From positions 25,426,501 through 25,490,500 of the forward strand of contig CM027385.1 in the NCBI GenBank assembly GCA_015680905.1: a DNA stretch of 64,000 nt. The letters are read 5' to 3'. The translations under genes were made by a program, and so were the position numbers. Source of the stretch: Coptis chinensis. Lineage: Eukaryota; Streptophyta; Magnoliopsida; Ranunculales; Ranunculaceae. The notes below the pieces were generated by a model that searched no databases, was not told where the DNA came from, and saw only the letters and a program-made list of their open reading frames with translations. Below are positions 1 to 11,824 of this stretch, piece after piece; position 1 is the stretch's first letter, and each line of letters starts with the position of its first letter.

Positions 1-814
1 TTTATGGTCCACGGAAGTCAGGGTGCGGCGGCTCAACTAGGGCGCCGAAGTCGCTCTTTGTATTTTTTGAATTCCAGTGTTTTAAGCGAGAAGTCGCTTT
101 TGCCTTGCGCGGCGGCCTCTCGAGTAAAATTTTTGTCGAAGTGTAGAGGCCGAAAGCCTCCTGCAGCGGGCTCGCTCGAGGTTGCGTGAGATTTGCAAAA
201 ATGGAGACGAAACGTGGGAATCGCGGGTGTGAAAGGTGCGTGATGGAGTTTAGGTGTAGTGTGAGTTGTTAGGATAGATTGTATCAAGTTTATATAGGTT
301 TTAGGTGAGTTGTGAGTTGTGAGTTTAGGTGCGTGATGGAGTTTATATAGTGTGATGGAGACGAAAATGGGTCGGAAAGTTGCCAAAACTAATTACGGCA
401 GTTTCCGGAGATCCTAAAATTTCCAAACCCGAAAACGGAAACAACTCATTTTCTTGATTCTAATTCAAACCCAGTATCTTTTAGGTTGATTATATGATTG
501 AATGTACCTATTTAATCTAGATTTCATCCTACAATGATTCTCACTCATAGATATGCCTAAACGGCCATATTTTCACCTTACTCTGCAATAAATTCTAACA
601 CTAGGGTTATATATAAAAATAAAGCTTGAATTGATAAAACCACCCCCAAACAAGTTGGGAAGGTGGGATCAATATGAAACAACCACACATACTGAAAATA
701 ACCCCTTATATTAAAATTTTCATTCAGAGTACCTTTCACTACAAAATTCAAATTACGAAAATAAAAGTTACATTACAATAAAAACAACAAAAATAAATAA
801 AACAACAACCACTA
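1..814 (-). other. A: ORF2 leader and spacer after ORF1
   Basis: Non-coding part of A between ORF1 and ORF2. It contains a PPT-like tract (about 640-652 on this strand, TTTGGGGGTGG-type when read in the element's direction), a TATATAAA box at 289-296, and a GC-rich segment at about 20-190 matching the repeat cassette before ORF2 in the other copies. Short open frames here have no recognisable domain. Confidence 0.6.
289..296 (-). promoter_or_regulatory. A: TATA box of putative internal promoter before ORF2
   Basis: Reads TATATAAA on the minus strand, at the same place where B, C, D and F have TATAAAA. The flanks AAAACC before it and CACACTACAC-like sequence after it are shared. Promoter activity is an inference from the conserved box. 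Confidence 0.5.
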
Positions 815-1988
815 TCAAACCTCAGACTCTCTAAACACCTCGCCACTGGTGGCGGAGGGCACACTCTCTAGTGGTGGCTCCTGGGCTCCCGAAGGTCCAG
901 CAGCAGTCGTCCTTCGTCGACGACGCTCATGCCTCGTAGCTGTGTCCTCAGAAGCAGAGTCTGTATGAGGTGGGAAACGTGCAAGCATATCCACTCTAAA
1001 CTGGCGCTGGGCTTCCATCTCAGCCCTCGCCTGTTCCCATCTCTCATCCTCTCTCTGGGTGCGGATCTCGAAGTTGTGATGAATAGTCGCTGTCGAAGTG
1101 CGGAGGTCTGCCTGCACAGATAGTGTTTAGTGAGCGCGTGCCCCTATGAAGCATAGCCATGCGTTACGCGTCGAACCAACACCTCTGGAAGGCATCTGCA
1201 TCAAAGCAGGTCAAGTCTTCCTCATCCTCGGAGGCATCCTGATGTCCCCTAGCCTCCTCTTCATTCTCAGCTCCACCATCCTCTTCTTCTTCTTCTCTAT
1301 CCTCATCCCTCCTCCAAACTTGTTGGACACACTCCCTATAGATACGCGTGTTACGGTGCAGGATAATGTAAATCCTATCAGACGCCGGAGCTGCTTTCAT
1401 CTTCAGCATGATCTTGGTGATTAACACAGGAAGAGGTGCCAAAGACTTTCCGACCCCCCTAATCATGCTCAGCAAAAACTCCAAGATACAGAAATCGTGC
1501 TTCCGCTCTGGAGTACCCATAAGACGGGAGGGCAGGTCGGACCGATGTCGCGACCTTGTCCTTCCCTAGGACATTCCGAATCCGATCCAGGTCAGTAGCC
1601 GGTTGGTTGGTCCCGAGGGATGCTGGCGAACACAATGGGAGTTTGTATTGTAGCTCCCATTGATGACAGTCATCCGCCCCATCGAGGCTCTACCCGTCAA
1701 ACCGGGCTCTGAGTGGCATCCGGATGGATTCTAGGCGGAATGCCTAAAATCTCGACCAACAAATCCGATGAGTCAACTCCTCCTCTTCTTCCTTACCATC
1801 ACAAAAATCCTACTCCCCTCCAACTCCCTGGTGTTGTAGAACCGTCGGACCAAGTCTTCATGGTAGAAGGCTTCAGTCGAGTGCCACAAACTACCCCAGT
1901 CTCTACTAGCCATTTCGTCACCGTAAAACGGCGCGAAGTGGTCGGCAGTGAAAACTTGCTCCGGTATAATTCGGCGTTGTTGAGCCAT
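815..1988 (-). pseudogene. A: accessory ORF1 (broken)
   Basis: Begins with a methionine at 1988 followed by RRIIPEQVF, then W..L and the block FYHEDLVRRFYNTREL, matching ORF1 of B and F. The frame is broken several times; recognisable pieces are 1988-1773, 1520-1164 (with SDRIYI-like and acidic EEEEED stretches) and 1117-815, ending GEVFRESEV. Intact length would be about 390 residues. The N-terminal half resembles the domain annotated in many plant elements as putative plant transposon protein; the function is unknown. Its position after the pol region is that of the env-like ORF of Athila elements, but I see no signal peptide or clear membrane segment. Confidence 0.7.
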
Positions 1989-3026
1989 CTAGTGTTTGGA
2001 ATGGAGTGAGGGTTTAAATATGATGTGGTGGTGGTGGTTTAACTTGACCGACTGAAAGAACAGTGGTGGTGGTGGAGTGGTGGCGGCGCAGCACCAAAAT
2101 TTGTAAATTTCGGTGGTTTTTAGTGATTTAAATCGGTGGGAGTTGTGGTGGTTTGGTTTTAGAGAAGATTTGGGGTTAGGATTTGATTTTGGGCGTGGGT
2201 TTATTGTATTTTCTTTTTAATTTTTATTTTGTTTAGGTTTGGAGCTTTGTTAATGGCGGAATGGAGGAAAAACGATGAACTTTTCGTGAGAAGGTAAAAA
2301 TTGCAGCCTTGGTTGAGTCGTGCTGGTTGGGTTGGGCCCAAAATCGAAATCGAAATTTTTGATTTTTCGATTTTTTCGCGAACTTCAATTCAAAATTCCC
2401 GCTTCGTTACCGGTCCGATTTTTGCGAATGAGATATGGAAATGATCAGGAGAGAATTTCCTATCCAATGATCCATAAAACACTCTAGTCCGACTTCAGGT
2501 GACATACGAGATAGTGGAAAATGCCTCGAAGTGTGTGCATGACGTAAGTTATCTTGACGAATGAACTCTAAATTAATAGATTATGTCAATCCGAATCGTA
2601 ATACAATTAAACGGCCTAAGCAACTCTAATGGGACATAAAACATTTTATTACGAAACCATTTAACACCCTTGAATTTGAACAAATTTTTTACAACGGCTT
2701 AGAAAATTTGTTTTTAGCGATGGTCTTTTAAAGTCGATTTCGAGACTTTCTAGATTACTATGTTTATTTTTATTTTTTATTTATTTTTTTTAGAAGGAAA
2801 AACAATAAGCAATAAAGACATAATTCACACCATAGAAAAACATGACTCAAAAATCCGAGAAAAACATGCAAGAGTGGAAAACGTGAACTATGTGAACCGT
2901 GGACTTAGGATCCGGTACTTACAGCCACACACTCCATAGGGAGGGCCCGGTTACCTTAATGGTGCACTCACCAATATATTAAAGTGAAAGGAAGTGCACC
3001 AAACACAGAATTTGAGTCGTTTATAG
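1989..3026 (-). other. A: spacer between domain X and ORF1
   Basis: Non-coding. It is homologous to the post-integrase spacer of B (9803-10818) and F (52811-53828). It carries the conserved donor-like ATTG|GTGAGTGCACC at 2966-2971 and AT-rich tracts near 2760-2800. B and F share the same sequence near ORF1, although A has lost pol. Confidence 0.65.
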
Positions 3027-4240
3027 TCAGATACTCGAGACTTTATCTAAAACATATGTATGAACATGCAGTTGATCATATATCAACAACCGAAATAGTT
3101 GTGGATCATTCCATAAATAAATATCACAGAAAAAATATCCAAACACAATCAAGCACCAAGATTTCCTACGACGCAGCCTAGTGGAATCCAAACGAAGTCG
3201 GATAACCCTATTGTGTAACCTATCATGCACCTTCTTTTTAATTTTTGAATGCGTGGGTGTTTTAGTAAATAAGTGTGGAAAAGTGAATGGTTGTGGAGAA
3301 TATGGTGGATATGGATAAGTTGTAGAAAGACACACATGTACCTGATGAGGATGTGGTTTTAGCACCAACTCATTCATTGTGTGTGTAGGGACGACTCAAT
3401 TCTGAAAATGAAGGTGTCAAATAGTTTGTCCTTCTGAAGTATCTGTTTTCTAGGAGGATTTAAAAAATTATGAAGCACAGGAGAAACAAAAGGATCGAGT
3501 GCAAACTCGAGATTCCTTTGAAAGGGTGGAAGGAGGGGAATCGAGGTGGATGTTGTGCAAGGTAGATCTTGATAGGGTGAATCGTCACCTACTTTCGAAG
3601 AAACTCATCAATTCCTCATCTAGATTGGTCATATCCACATTAATATGGTAGTCCTCTACATCTTTGAGAAAGTCATCTATCCCGTCCTCATCAATAATAT
3701 GTGTATCGACTAGTGTAGGGATGAAAATGTTAGAGTCTGACTTTCCAAAGGAAAGAATTTTGGGCATATGACTATCGTGGGACGTGTTGTTGAAATAATC
3801 TCGGCGAAGCTCTCGATCATGCTTACCTCTCCATCCATAGACGAATCGGGTAACCGTGTCCTTGTTTTAAAAACATTGACTTCAACAGACAAGATGGCCA
3901 AAAGACATGGACATTGAACCATCACGCAATTAATGAGCGCATTGGCGGTTGCCGGAAAGGGCGCCCTAAAATGATCGGACGAGTCGTTAGCGACTTACGT
4001 ATCGAGGACTACAAAATCAGCCGGATAGTAGAAATCCCGAACTTTTACCACATTTTTTCGACTACACCCTTAGGATACTTAATAGACCGATCAGCTAATT
4101 GCAACGTCATTTTAGTGGGTTGCATCTTGTCTAGACCTATTTGTCTATACAAATAAAATGGGAGTAAGTTAACACTAGCCCCCGTGTCTAATAACGCTCG
4201 TCGTCATAGGAATCTCCTAAGGTGCATTGTCTGATAGGAT
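3027..4240 (-). pseudogene. A: aspartic protease followed by domain X (broken)
   Basis: The protease active site is visible at about 4176-4191 as L-D-T-G-A-S on the minus strand, and a degraded LGRPF-type block lies at about 3940-3990. The frame then passes through MDGEVSMIESF (shared with the start of the RT frame in F) and switches to domain X: DDFLKDVEDYH, then VDMTNLDEELMSFF at about 3590-3680, then a hydrophobic end containing LWNDPQLFRLLIY near 3070-3120. C and D have the same X. Several frameshifts and stops are present. RT, RNase H and integrase are absent. Confidence 0.65.
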
Positions 4241-6283
4241 CTACCGGGGTTCTTGTACTTAACAATTCCATTATGTGCGATAAGGTTGGGAATTGTTCCG
4301 TTAAAAAAAGCGTCTTTTGGTATATTTGTCTTAGCCTAGTAGTACCAATTCCTTAAGAAACTTAGCATGATGTGGTAGATTTTTAATAGCTTCGAGGAAG
4401 GGAAGGTTTATAGTTAGATTCTTTAAAACGTCCCTAATCTCCTCGTAATTTGTATCCCTAGTTAACATGGCTAATTTTTGTGAAACGGTGGTTTCGGCTC
4501 TATATTTAGCAATGGTATCACCGGATGTTTAACCGTGGCTTTCTGTTTCTTAGGTTGTGTTGTAACCGGTACCTCTATAGTGGGTAGGCTCTTCAGTTTC
4601 TATTGGTATCTAGTAAAATAGTAGGTGTAGGGGCTCTTGGTGGGGGTAACTATAGGCATAGTTACCTTGTTATCAACCACTCTGCCGGAGCGGAGAGTGG
4701 TGATGGCATTTATCTCACCTACATTTTCATATTCATTACTAGTATTATCGGTTACCTCAAAGGCTGTGTTTGTTGTTTTAGGATTAGGTATTGCGTGACA
4801 CGGCAACACACCTTTGGTTTGGGCTTTATCTTGAGCCAACCGTTGGGTTAAATTATTAACGGATTGTAGAAGCCGTTGGTTAGATTGAGCCATGGTTTGG
4901 AAAAGTTTTTGGCTCACTTGTATGAAGGTGTCAAGGCGATCCGGTTGTGTGGGTGTAGTAGTCCGCGGGTGGTGTGGATGGAACTATTTCACGTGAATTA
5001 TTTATGGGTGGATTTTGATAATTATTATTGACCGAACGATACCTCTATTAGCATTATAATTATTATAATTACCTTGACCTTGTGCTTGACCTTGTCGAGG
5101 TTGCACTTGGTTGTTATAATTATTAAAATTACCCCGACCACGTCCCTTGTCGTGAGTGGAGCTTGGTTAAAGCCGCTCGTTTGGCCTAACATATTGATTA
5201 TTGTACCCTTGAGGTGTGACTTGTTGGTTATTTCTCCAACCGGAGTTGGGATTTTGTCTCCAAGGGGGCGTTAGGTTCACTATTAATGGAACAAGCCTGT
5301 TCATAGGCTATAGGGCCGATGGGAGTCGGGATGCTCGGGACTCAACAAAACTACATGGGTTTGAATTTACATTCATGACGGGGATAGGCTTTTGTTGTAC
5401 AGAAATGGCCTCTACCTTTTTAGTGAGTGTTTCGATTAGAGTTTTAAGCTCGAATCGTGTTTAATTTCAAACATACCGCAGCAGCCTTTAATCGGTGAAG
5501 AAGAACTAGCGGAGCGGGGAGTAATCGTCACTACCCCCAATTATTATTTAAACTTAGTTTGGTCCTCTAAAATTTATAAGCCTCCGAGGCTCCTTTGCTT
5601 AGGAAACTACCCCCATTCATTATGTCAAGGACTTCTTTATGGTGGTGTAGAAGTCCTTTGAAAAGGCACGAAACTAACGTGTCTTTTCGCTAAGTTATGG
5701 TGTGTGGACACTCTATAAGCGGTCGGTGAAACGATTCCAAGCCTCTGAAAATGATTCATGAGGATTTTGTCGAAAGAAATGAATCTTGGAAAGAATCTCA
5801 TCCGTCTTTAGGGGTGGGTAAAAATGTTCCATAAACAAATGAACAAGTTTAGCCCACGAGTCCACGTAATTAGGCGCTTTGGGCTTAATTAACCAAGACG
5901 CCTTTATCGGCTAAGGTGAAAGGGAATACCCTTAATTTAATTTGTTTCGCACCAACCGTAGGATGGTGGAATGTTGTTAGGACTTGTTCAATCCTACGAA
6001 TGCGATAAGGTTTTCATGGTCTAAACCATGAAAAACGGGTAACAAATTAAAAATATTTGGAGGGATTCTCAAATCCCACTGGTCTAGAAACGATGCAAGA
6101 TTTGGGGCTATCGCTCAAGGCTTTGTAGAAGTCCGAGAGAGGAGTCTCTCTTTCTTCAGCCATTATGTCAGGTATGGTGTGTGTGATAGTAGTTAGAGGT
6201 GTCGTGTGTGGTATACTAGATAGACTTGTTTGTTGTCGTGTAATTACGTTTGTTGTTTTTGTTCGACCAGACCTTAATCTCAT
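4241..6283 (-). pseudogene. A: gag (broken)
   Basis: Starts at 6283 with MRLRSG in the context CTTGC-ATG, the same start as F (59353) and E (46661). The N-terminal frame runs to about 6047 with the conserved ERETPLSDFYKAL segment; the retrotransposon gag domain follows in broken frames to about 5570. A zinc-knuckle remnant (C-x2-C ... EHP) lies near 5340-5390. The gag-to-protease linker holds ITTLRSGRVVDN at about 4670-4700. It would make the capsid/nucleocapsid precursor; this copy cannot, because of several frameshifts and stops. Confidence 0.75.
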
Positions 6284-6870
6284 GCAAGACTAAGTTGAGC
6301 TTAACTAAACATGCAACACTCCAAACAATTTTGATATACTAGTAGAAAACCTCTAACTGGAAATGCAAGGTATGGGAGAAAGGAATACCTGATTGCGTCC
6401 TTGCTTCGCTTATGAATAGCGTCTTGTTTACGCTTGTTCAGTGTATATAGCAGGTTAGAACACTGAAAAATATGAAAGATCAAAGTTCGAATCAAACCTG
6501 TGGAAATCCGGAAATTTTAACAACTGGCCAAGACTTTTCGCGATAGGCGGCTTCAAGCCCGAGTAATTTTCAGATTACAGTGTTTTTATGGTCGTCGCTC
6601 CAAATGGGGCGGTCGCTTTCGATCAATGAAGTCGAGTTCCAGTGTTTGGCGGTCGCTGCTTTAATGTATGGTATGCTGCTTCGATGGTAAACGAAAATTC
6701 CAAGAACTTAGCGGGTCGCTCTCCTCTTGGCCCGCCATTTCGTATATTTTCTCGCGGAATTTGTCACGCTGAAATGGGCAACCACAGTATGAAACAAACA
6801 AGGGTGGGTGGGTTTAATGGGACTTAAAAATGACTACTTCTACAAGGAAAACAATGCTAAAGTGTAACTA
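6284..6870 (-). other. A: 5' leader between PBS and gag
   Basis: Untranslated leader. It contains remnants of the GC-rich cassette (about 6530-6770) and a donor-like CAGGTATTCC at about 6380-6395 that corresponds to CAGGTACTC in C, D and F. No gene is seen. Confidence 0.55.
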
Positions 6871-6887
6871 AGATGGCAGCGGCGCCA
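6871..6887 (-). promoter_or_regulatory. A: primer-binding site, tRNA-Asp type
   Basis: Reads TGGCGCCGCTGCCATCT on the minus strand, two bases after the LTR end (TTATCA-AA-TGGCGCC). Twelve of the first 13 bases fit the complement of the 3' end of plant tRNA-Asp, the primer known for Athila elements. It is the best preserved PBS in the window. Confidence 0.8.
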
Positions 6888-6889
6888 TT

Positions 6890-8279
6890 TGATAACTGTA
6901 AAATGAATAGTTTACCTACGAAATGAACGAATTCAATCCGTAAGTAAACTAAAACTAATCTTTTCCTATCTCAATTATCAAAGCTTCTACTCTCGATGCG
7001 AATTGCACTAAGTGGAGTAAGAAGTTCGTTCCACTCCTAGTTCCCTAGCATGGATTGTCTTCTAAGTCTAAGAAATCAGTCTTAAGTCAATGAGAGCTTT
7101 ACGAAATGTTATGCTAACAAGACGCGTTAATTTAACTAACGAGATATAATAAGTAACAAGATAAAATATAAACTAAAGTTAATCTACGAAGCTACGGAAA
7201 TACGATTGTTTGAATCTAGATAAAGGATTATAGGGGAATTGAATCCACCTCGACTCCAACTTAACAACCTAGCGTAGAATGTTGTATCTCAACTCTCACG
7301 TTCTTACGGCGAGAATTTTGAGTTCTAATCCCTAGTGTTCATGGCATTCCTACCGGATACTAACTAGCATGTGAGGTTGTCCACCCATTCTCATGGCGAA
7401 ACACGACCTTCTAGAGTGGAATAGATTCTACAACCAATTCTATACTAAACAACTAAGTCTTCATCAAGGCTTCATCAACCCCTCTAATGGAGGTTTTAGC
7501 CTTGATTCATCAAACTAACATTTCCCATTGAATCTAAACTAAACATAATATAAAGCATTGAAATTTACTAATTTAAACAATAATGAAATCTAAATTAATG
7601 ACTAAAATGAAATAAGAACAAGAATTGAAATTAGATCTAGAAATGGAAATGACAAAATCGAAATTGATAAAAAATACTACTTTATTGATCTAATCAAATG
7701 AAGAACAAGATCCAAAGGTTTAATATAATACAATGAATTGAAACTAATTAAACTAAGTTCTAAAACTAATTAATGGAGGCTAACTAATCTAGGTCTAACT
7801 ATCTACCTAACCTAACTGCCATTAACAAAGAGCTAAGCTTTTGTTTTTATACATTCAGATCCAAAAATCGTGCATGGGCTTGGAGCCATGTTTTGGGCCA
7901 GAGAATCAGGCCCAAAACCCAATTCTTTCAGTCCAAAAAGGCCTCTTCAGCTGCAGTTGGCTTCCACAGACTTTTCGTCCACTTCTTCTCCTCTGATTGG
8001 GTCAAGGCTTGGACCATTGCAAAGCTCTTTCCGAGCCGGTCGTTTTGACATAAGGTAGGCCTCAATCCGAGGTCTGAGTCCAAAGATATGGCATTCGAAG
8101 TTCTCACGACTTTTGCTCCTTTATCTCGCTAAAGTGGCACATTTCTCGCACATAATGGACTTTGAAGCCTGAAATGCATAAAAACACGTAATCAGTATTA
8201 ACTCTTACTTATTATTCACATAATTGGTCTAACAGTATGATTATTAAGGGGTTAAAACTACAGTTTTGGGCTCTTATCA
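6890..8279 (-). repeat. A: 5' LTR
   Basis: About 1390 bp, starting TGATAAGAGCCC at 8279 and ending TTATCA at 6890 (minus strand). Homologous along its length to the LTRs of B, C, D and F. The 3' end carries the inverted repeat TAGTTTAC/GTAAACTA (6908-6915 with 6944-6951). Confidence 0.9.
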
Positions 8280-9802
8280 CGTACCATGCTGCCCTTAGGT
8301 ACCTTTTCGCAAAAAAGGATGCTAAGTAGAGATTAATCCGATGGATTCTTCTCCTGCAAGAATTCACATTAGAAATAAAGGACAAACGAGGGGTCGAAAA
8401 TGTAGTTGCTGACCACTTATCTAGACTTACAAACGATGATGATAGTGATTTTGAGTCCATACCAGACTCTTTTCCGGATGAACATCTGTATGCTATATTT
8501 TCCGCACCATGGTATGGTGACATTGTGAATTATTTAGCGTCTAAAGTTATTCCTTATGATTGGTCAAGAAATAAACGTAAGAAGTTCTTGGCCAGAGTTA
8601 AGCTATACTACTGGGATGAGCCCTACCTTTTCAAGTATTGTGCGGATCAGATTATTCGTCGTTGTATTCCTTAATGGGAATATAATGAGGTTCTCTCATT
8701 CTGCCATGATAAGGAGTGTGGTGGCCATTTTAGTGGTATGAAAACAGCTGCTAAAATTCTTCAATGTGGGTTTTATTGGCCTACTCTCTTTAAAGATGCC
8801 CAAGTGCATTGTAAGATGTGCATTTGTTGCCAACAACTTGGGCGAATCACGAAGCGTAATATGATGCCATTGAATCCAATTATGGTGGTAGAAATTTTTG
8901 ACGTATGCGGCATTGATTTCATGGGTCCCTTTCCAGTTTCCCACGGTTTCATTTATATTCTAGTCGCCGTGGACTACGTGTCTAAATGGATAGAGGCCAT
9001 GGCTTGCCGTAGCAATGACCATAAGACAGTTGTGTTTTTTGTTAAAGAATATATTTTCTGTCGATTTGGCATTCCCAAAGCCATCATTAGTGATGGTGGG
9101 ACACATTTTTGCAACAGAGTTGTTGCATCTCTAGTTAAAAAGTATGGAGTTACACATAAAGTAGCAACTCCGTATAATCCATAAACTAGCGAACAAGTAG
9201 AAGTTTCTAATAGGGAAATCAAAAAGATATTAGAAACAACTGTAAATCCTGATAGGAAGGACTGGTAAAATCGTCTATCTTATGCCTTATGGGCATATAG
9301 GACGACTTTCAAAACTCCTATAGGTATGTCTCCTTTTAGACTTGTATTTGGGAAACCTTGTCATTTTCCCGTTGAATTGGAGCACCGTGCTATGTGGGCT
9401 ATAAAAAGTCTTAACTTCAATGTCGATGAGGCGGGTGTCAAGCGCAAGTTGTAATTGAATGAGCTTAAAGAAATCCGTAGCGATTCTTATGATCTCGCGA
9501 AGGATTATAAAGCTAACATGAAACATGTTCATGATAAGTAAATCTTGCACAAAGAGTTTGTGGTAGGTCAAAAAGTCTTGCTTTACAACTCCCGTCTAGA
9601 TATTTTTCTAGGGAAATTAAAAACCCGTTGGTCTGGTCCTTTTCTTGTTACTGAAGTCACCCCTCATGGGGCAATCACCTTGGTAAATCCCAGGGACAAC
9701 AGTACCGTTCAAGTCAATGGCCAACGGTTGAAACATTTTCATGAGCTATTGTCCCCTGATGTAGAGGAAGTCCTTTTACAAGACCCTATCTATGAGGACT
9801 AA
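8280..9802 (+). pseudogene. B: RNase H end and integrase of pol
   Basis: One frame can be followed with in-frame stops. It begins at HAALRYLF (end of RNase H) and continues through a tether to the integrase zinc finger CHDKECGGHFSG ... CKMCICCQQLG (8700-8835). The core has GIDFMGPF (first catalytic Asp, about 8910), ISDGGTHF (second Asp, about 9090) and EVSNREIKK (Glu, about 9205). The C-terminal part has the GPF-type block KTRWSGPFLVTEV (9625-9660). It ends at a TAA after YED at 9802. Integrase joins element DNA to the chromosome. Stops occur at about 8328, 8672, 9182, 9267, 9452 and 9539, so it is inactive. Close to F, but F has a broken zinc finger where B is intact. Confidence 0.9.
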
Positions 9803-10818
9803 CCTTTTTCATTGATGTACTTCCTTTCATTTCCATATATTGGTAAGTGCACCATTCAGGTAACTGGGCCCTCCTTATGGAGTGTGTGGCTGTAAGTACC
9901 AGATCCTAAGTCCACGTTAAACATAATTCACGTTTTCCACCCTAGCATGTTTTCTCGGATTTTGAGTCATGTTCTTCTATGGTGTGAATTATGCATTTAT
10001 TGCTTTATTGTTTTTCTTATATTAAACCTTATTCATAAAAAAAAAAATTTTAAAATCATAAAAATAGTAATTTAGGAAGTCTCAGGAATTTGACTTTCAA
10101 AGACCCGCTTTTAAAACAAATTTTCTAAACTTCGTTGCCAAAAATTTGTTTGGGGGTGGGATGTTCATTTCTGTACTGGATTGTTAAACTTTCCATTTGT
10201 ATTGCTTAGGCCATTTAATTGTATTTCGATTCGGGTTGACTTTATCTATGAAATTAGAGTTCATTCGTTCACATAACTTACGTCACGCACGCACTTTGAG
10301 GCATTTTCTATCTTCTTATATGTCATCCATTGTCGGAATAGAATGTTTTATGGATCATTGGATTGGAAATTCTCTCTTGATCATTTCCATAGCTCATTCG
10401 CCAAAATCGGACTGGTAACAAAGCGACAAATTTAGTTTTAAGTTCCGCAAAAAATCGAAATATTTGAAATATCAAATTAGGCTTGGGCCCAATCTCGCGC
10501 ACACGTGCGTCGCCATTCTCAACACAACAGTCACGTTCCTCTTCAAAACCGCCATTAACAAAGTTTTAAGCTTCAAAACCTAACCTAAAAAAAAAAAAAA
10601 AAAAAAAAACCTAATTACACCCATGCCAATCAATTAAATCCGCCCCAAATCTCCTCTAAACTACACCCATCACCATCCCTACAAATTCCCACCCCCAAAA
10701 CATTAGAAAAAACAAAAAAATTGAGGAATTTGAACTGCCGCGCTATTTGGTTAGTGAGGTTGTCTCAAACACCATCCCCATATTTAATTTAAAGCCCCAA
10801 CTCGTCCCAAATCTTAAA
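9803..10818 (+). other. B: spacer between pol and ORF1
   Basis: Non-coding. It has a conserved donor-like ATTG|GTAAGTGCACC at 9843-9848, 40 nt after the pol stop, a PPT-like TTTGGGGGTGGG at 10149-10160, and a poly(A) run near 10588-10609. The sequence is shared with F and partly with A. Confidence 0.65.
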
Positions 10819-11824
10819 ATGGCTCAAAGATGTCGGATTTTGCCAAAGCATGCGTTTACTGCCGACCACTTCATGCCGTTTTACAGTGACGAGATGGTTA
10901 GGAAAGATTGGAGTGGTTTGTGGTACTCGACAGACGATTTTTACCATGAAGATTTGGTCCGACAGCTTTATAGGACGAGGGAGTTAGATGGAAAGAGGAT
11001 TTTTGTTAAGGTGGCTGGGAGGAGGAGGGAAGTATCTACTGGGTTGTTAGCTGAGATTTTAGGCATTCCACCTAGACGCCATCTCGATGCCACACTACAG
11101 GATTCCCAATTTACTGGGGTCGAACCTTCGATGAACGTGACTGTTTCGGAAGGGAACTACAATGTGAGCTCATATTGTGTTCGCCAGTCGTCACTAAGAA
11201 CCAACCAACTGGCTATAGCTTAGTGGATTGGTAGGAATGTCATAGGGAAGGAGAAAGTAAGTGACATCGGTATGAACTGCCTTCATATTCTATGGATACT
11301 CTAAGAGCAGAAGTACGAGTTCTGTATTTTGGAGTTTTTGGGTAACATGATTAGGGGAGTTGGGAAGAGTATTGCACCTCTCCTTGTTTTGATAACCAAG
11401 ATCATGATGACCTTGAGAGCGACTCTGACTTCTGATAGGATTTGCCTAAAAGAGCACCGAAATCCTCATATTTATACGGAGTGTATACAAAGAGTTTGGA
11501 GGTTGCCTGAAGAGAAGGTAGTCGAAGAGGATGACTCGGAGGATGAGGAGGACACGACATGTTTTGATGTCACTGCCTTGGAAAAGTGTAGGTCGGATGC
11601 AGAATGCATGGCTGTGATTCATCGTGACACGCGTTCTCTCAATACTATTTGTGAAAGACCTCAAAACTTGTCAGGCTACCAAGCCTCATAACTTCGAGAC
11701 TCATGCCCAACACAAGGATGAGCGGTGGGAACAGACGAGGGTCGAGATGGAAGTTGAGCACAAGTTTCGAGATGATATGCTTGCATGCTTTCCACCCCAA
11801 GGGTGTGCTTCTTCTAAGGAGCAG
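10819..11824 (+). pseudogene. B: accessory ORF1, part left of insertion C
   Basis: Start ATG at 10819 (MAQRCRILPKHAF). The first 135 codons are open, with WSGLWYSTDDFYHEDLVRQL and a VSTGLLAEILGI block; a TAG follows at 11221-11223. Later pieces include IRGVGKSIAPLLVLITKIM, SDRICLKEH, an acidic stretch EEDDSEDEED and a charged RWEQTRVEMEVEHKFRDDM segment that could form a coiled coil. Element C interrupts it after 11824; the last 42 codons are at 20873-20998. Full length would be about 375 residues. It resembles the putative plant transposon protein domain of plant gypsy elements; the role is unknown. It sits where Athila elements have env-like ORFs, but lacks clear membrane segments. Confidence 0.75.
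11820..11824 (+). repeat. C: left target-site duplication AGCAG
   Basis: AGCAG precedes the TG of the left LTR and is repeated at 20868-20872 right after the CA of the right LTR. Joining the flanks restores ORF1 of B, as confirmed by the uninterrupted homolog in F (51954-52810). Confidence 0.93.

Larger units (their letters stand above)
1..8279 (-). mobile_element. LTR retrotransposon A (Athila-like gypsy), partial
   Basis: Minus-strand element read from its 5' LTR (right) to the left window edge. Order in its own direction: 5' LTR, PBS, leader, gag beginning MRLRSG, aspartic protease, domain X, post-pol spacer, accessory ORF1, and the ORF2 leader; ORF2 and the 3' LTR lie outside the window. 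There is no RT, RNase H or integrase between protease and ORF1, so this copy is non-autonomous. It is inserted in the RNase H region of element B, whose reading frame resumes at 8280. The expected 5-bp target duplication would be CGTAC at 8280-8284, but its partner lies off the window. Lineage is inferred from the tRNA-Asp-type PBS and from the pol of its relatives B and F. Confidence 0.85.

Noticed and set aside
10819..11824. ORF1 as a true viral envelope gene
   Set aside because: The position fits env-like ORFs, but there is no signal peptide, clear transmembrane anchor or glycosylation pattern, and the sequence looks like a soluble plant-transposon domain.
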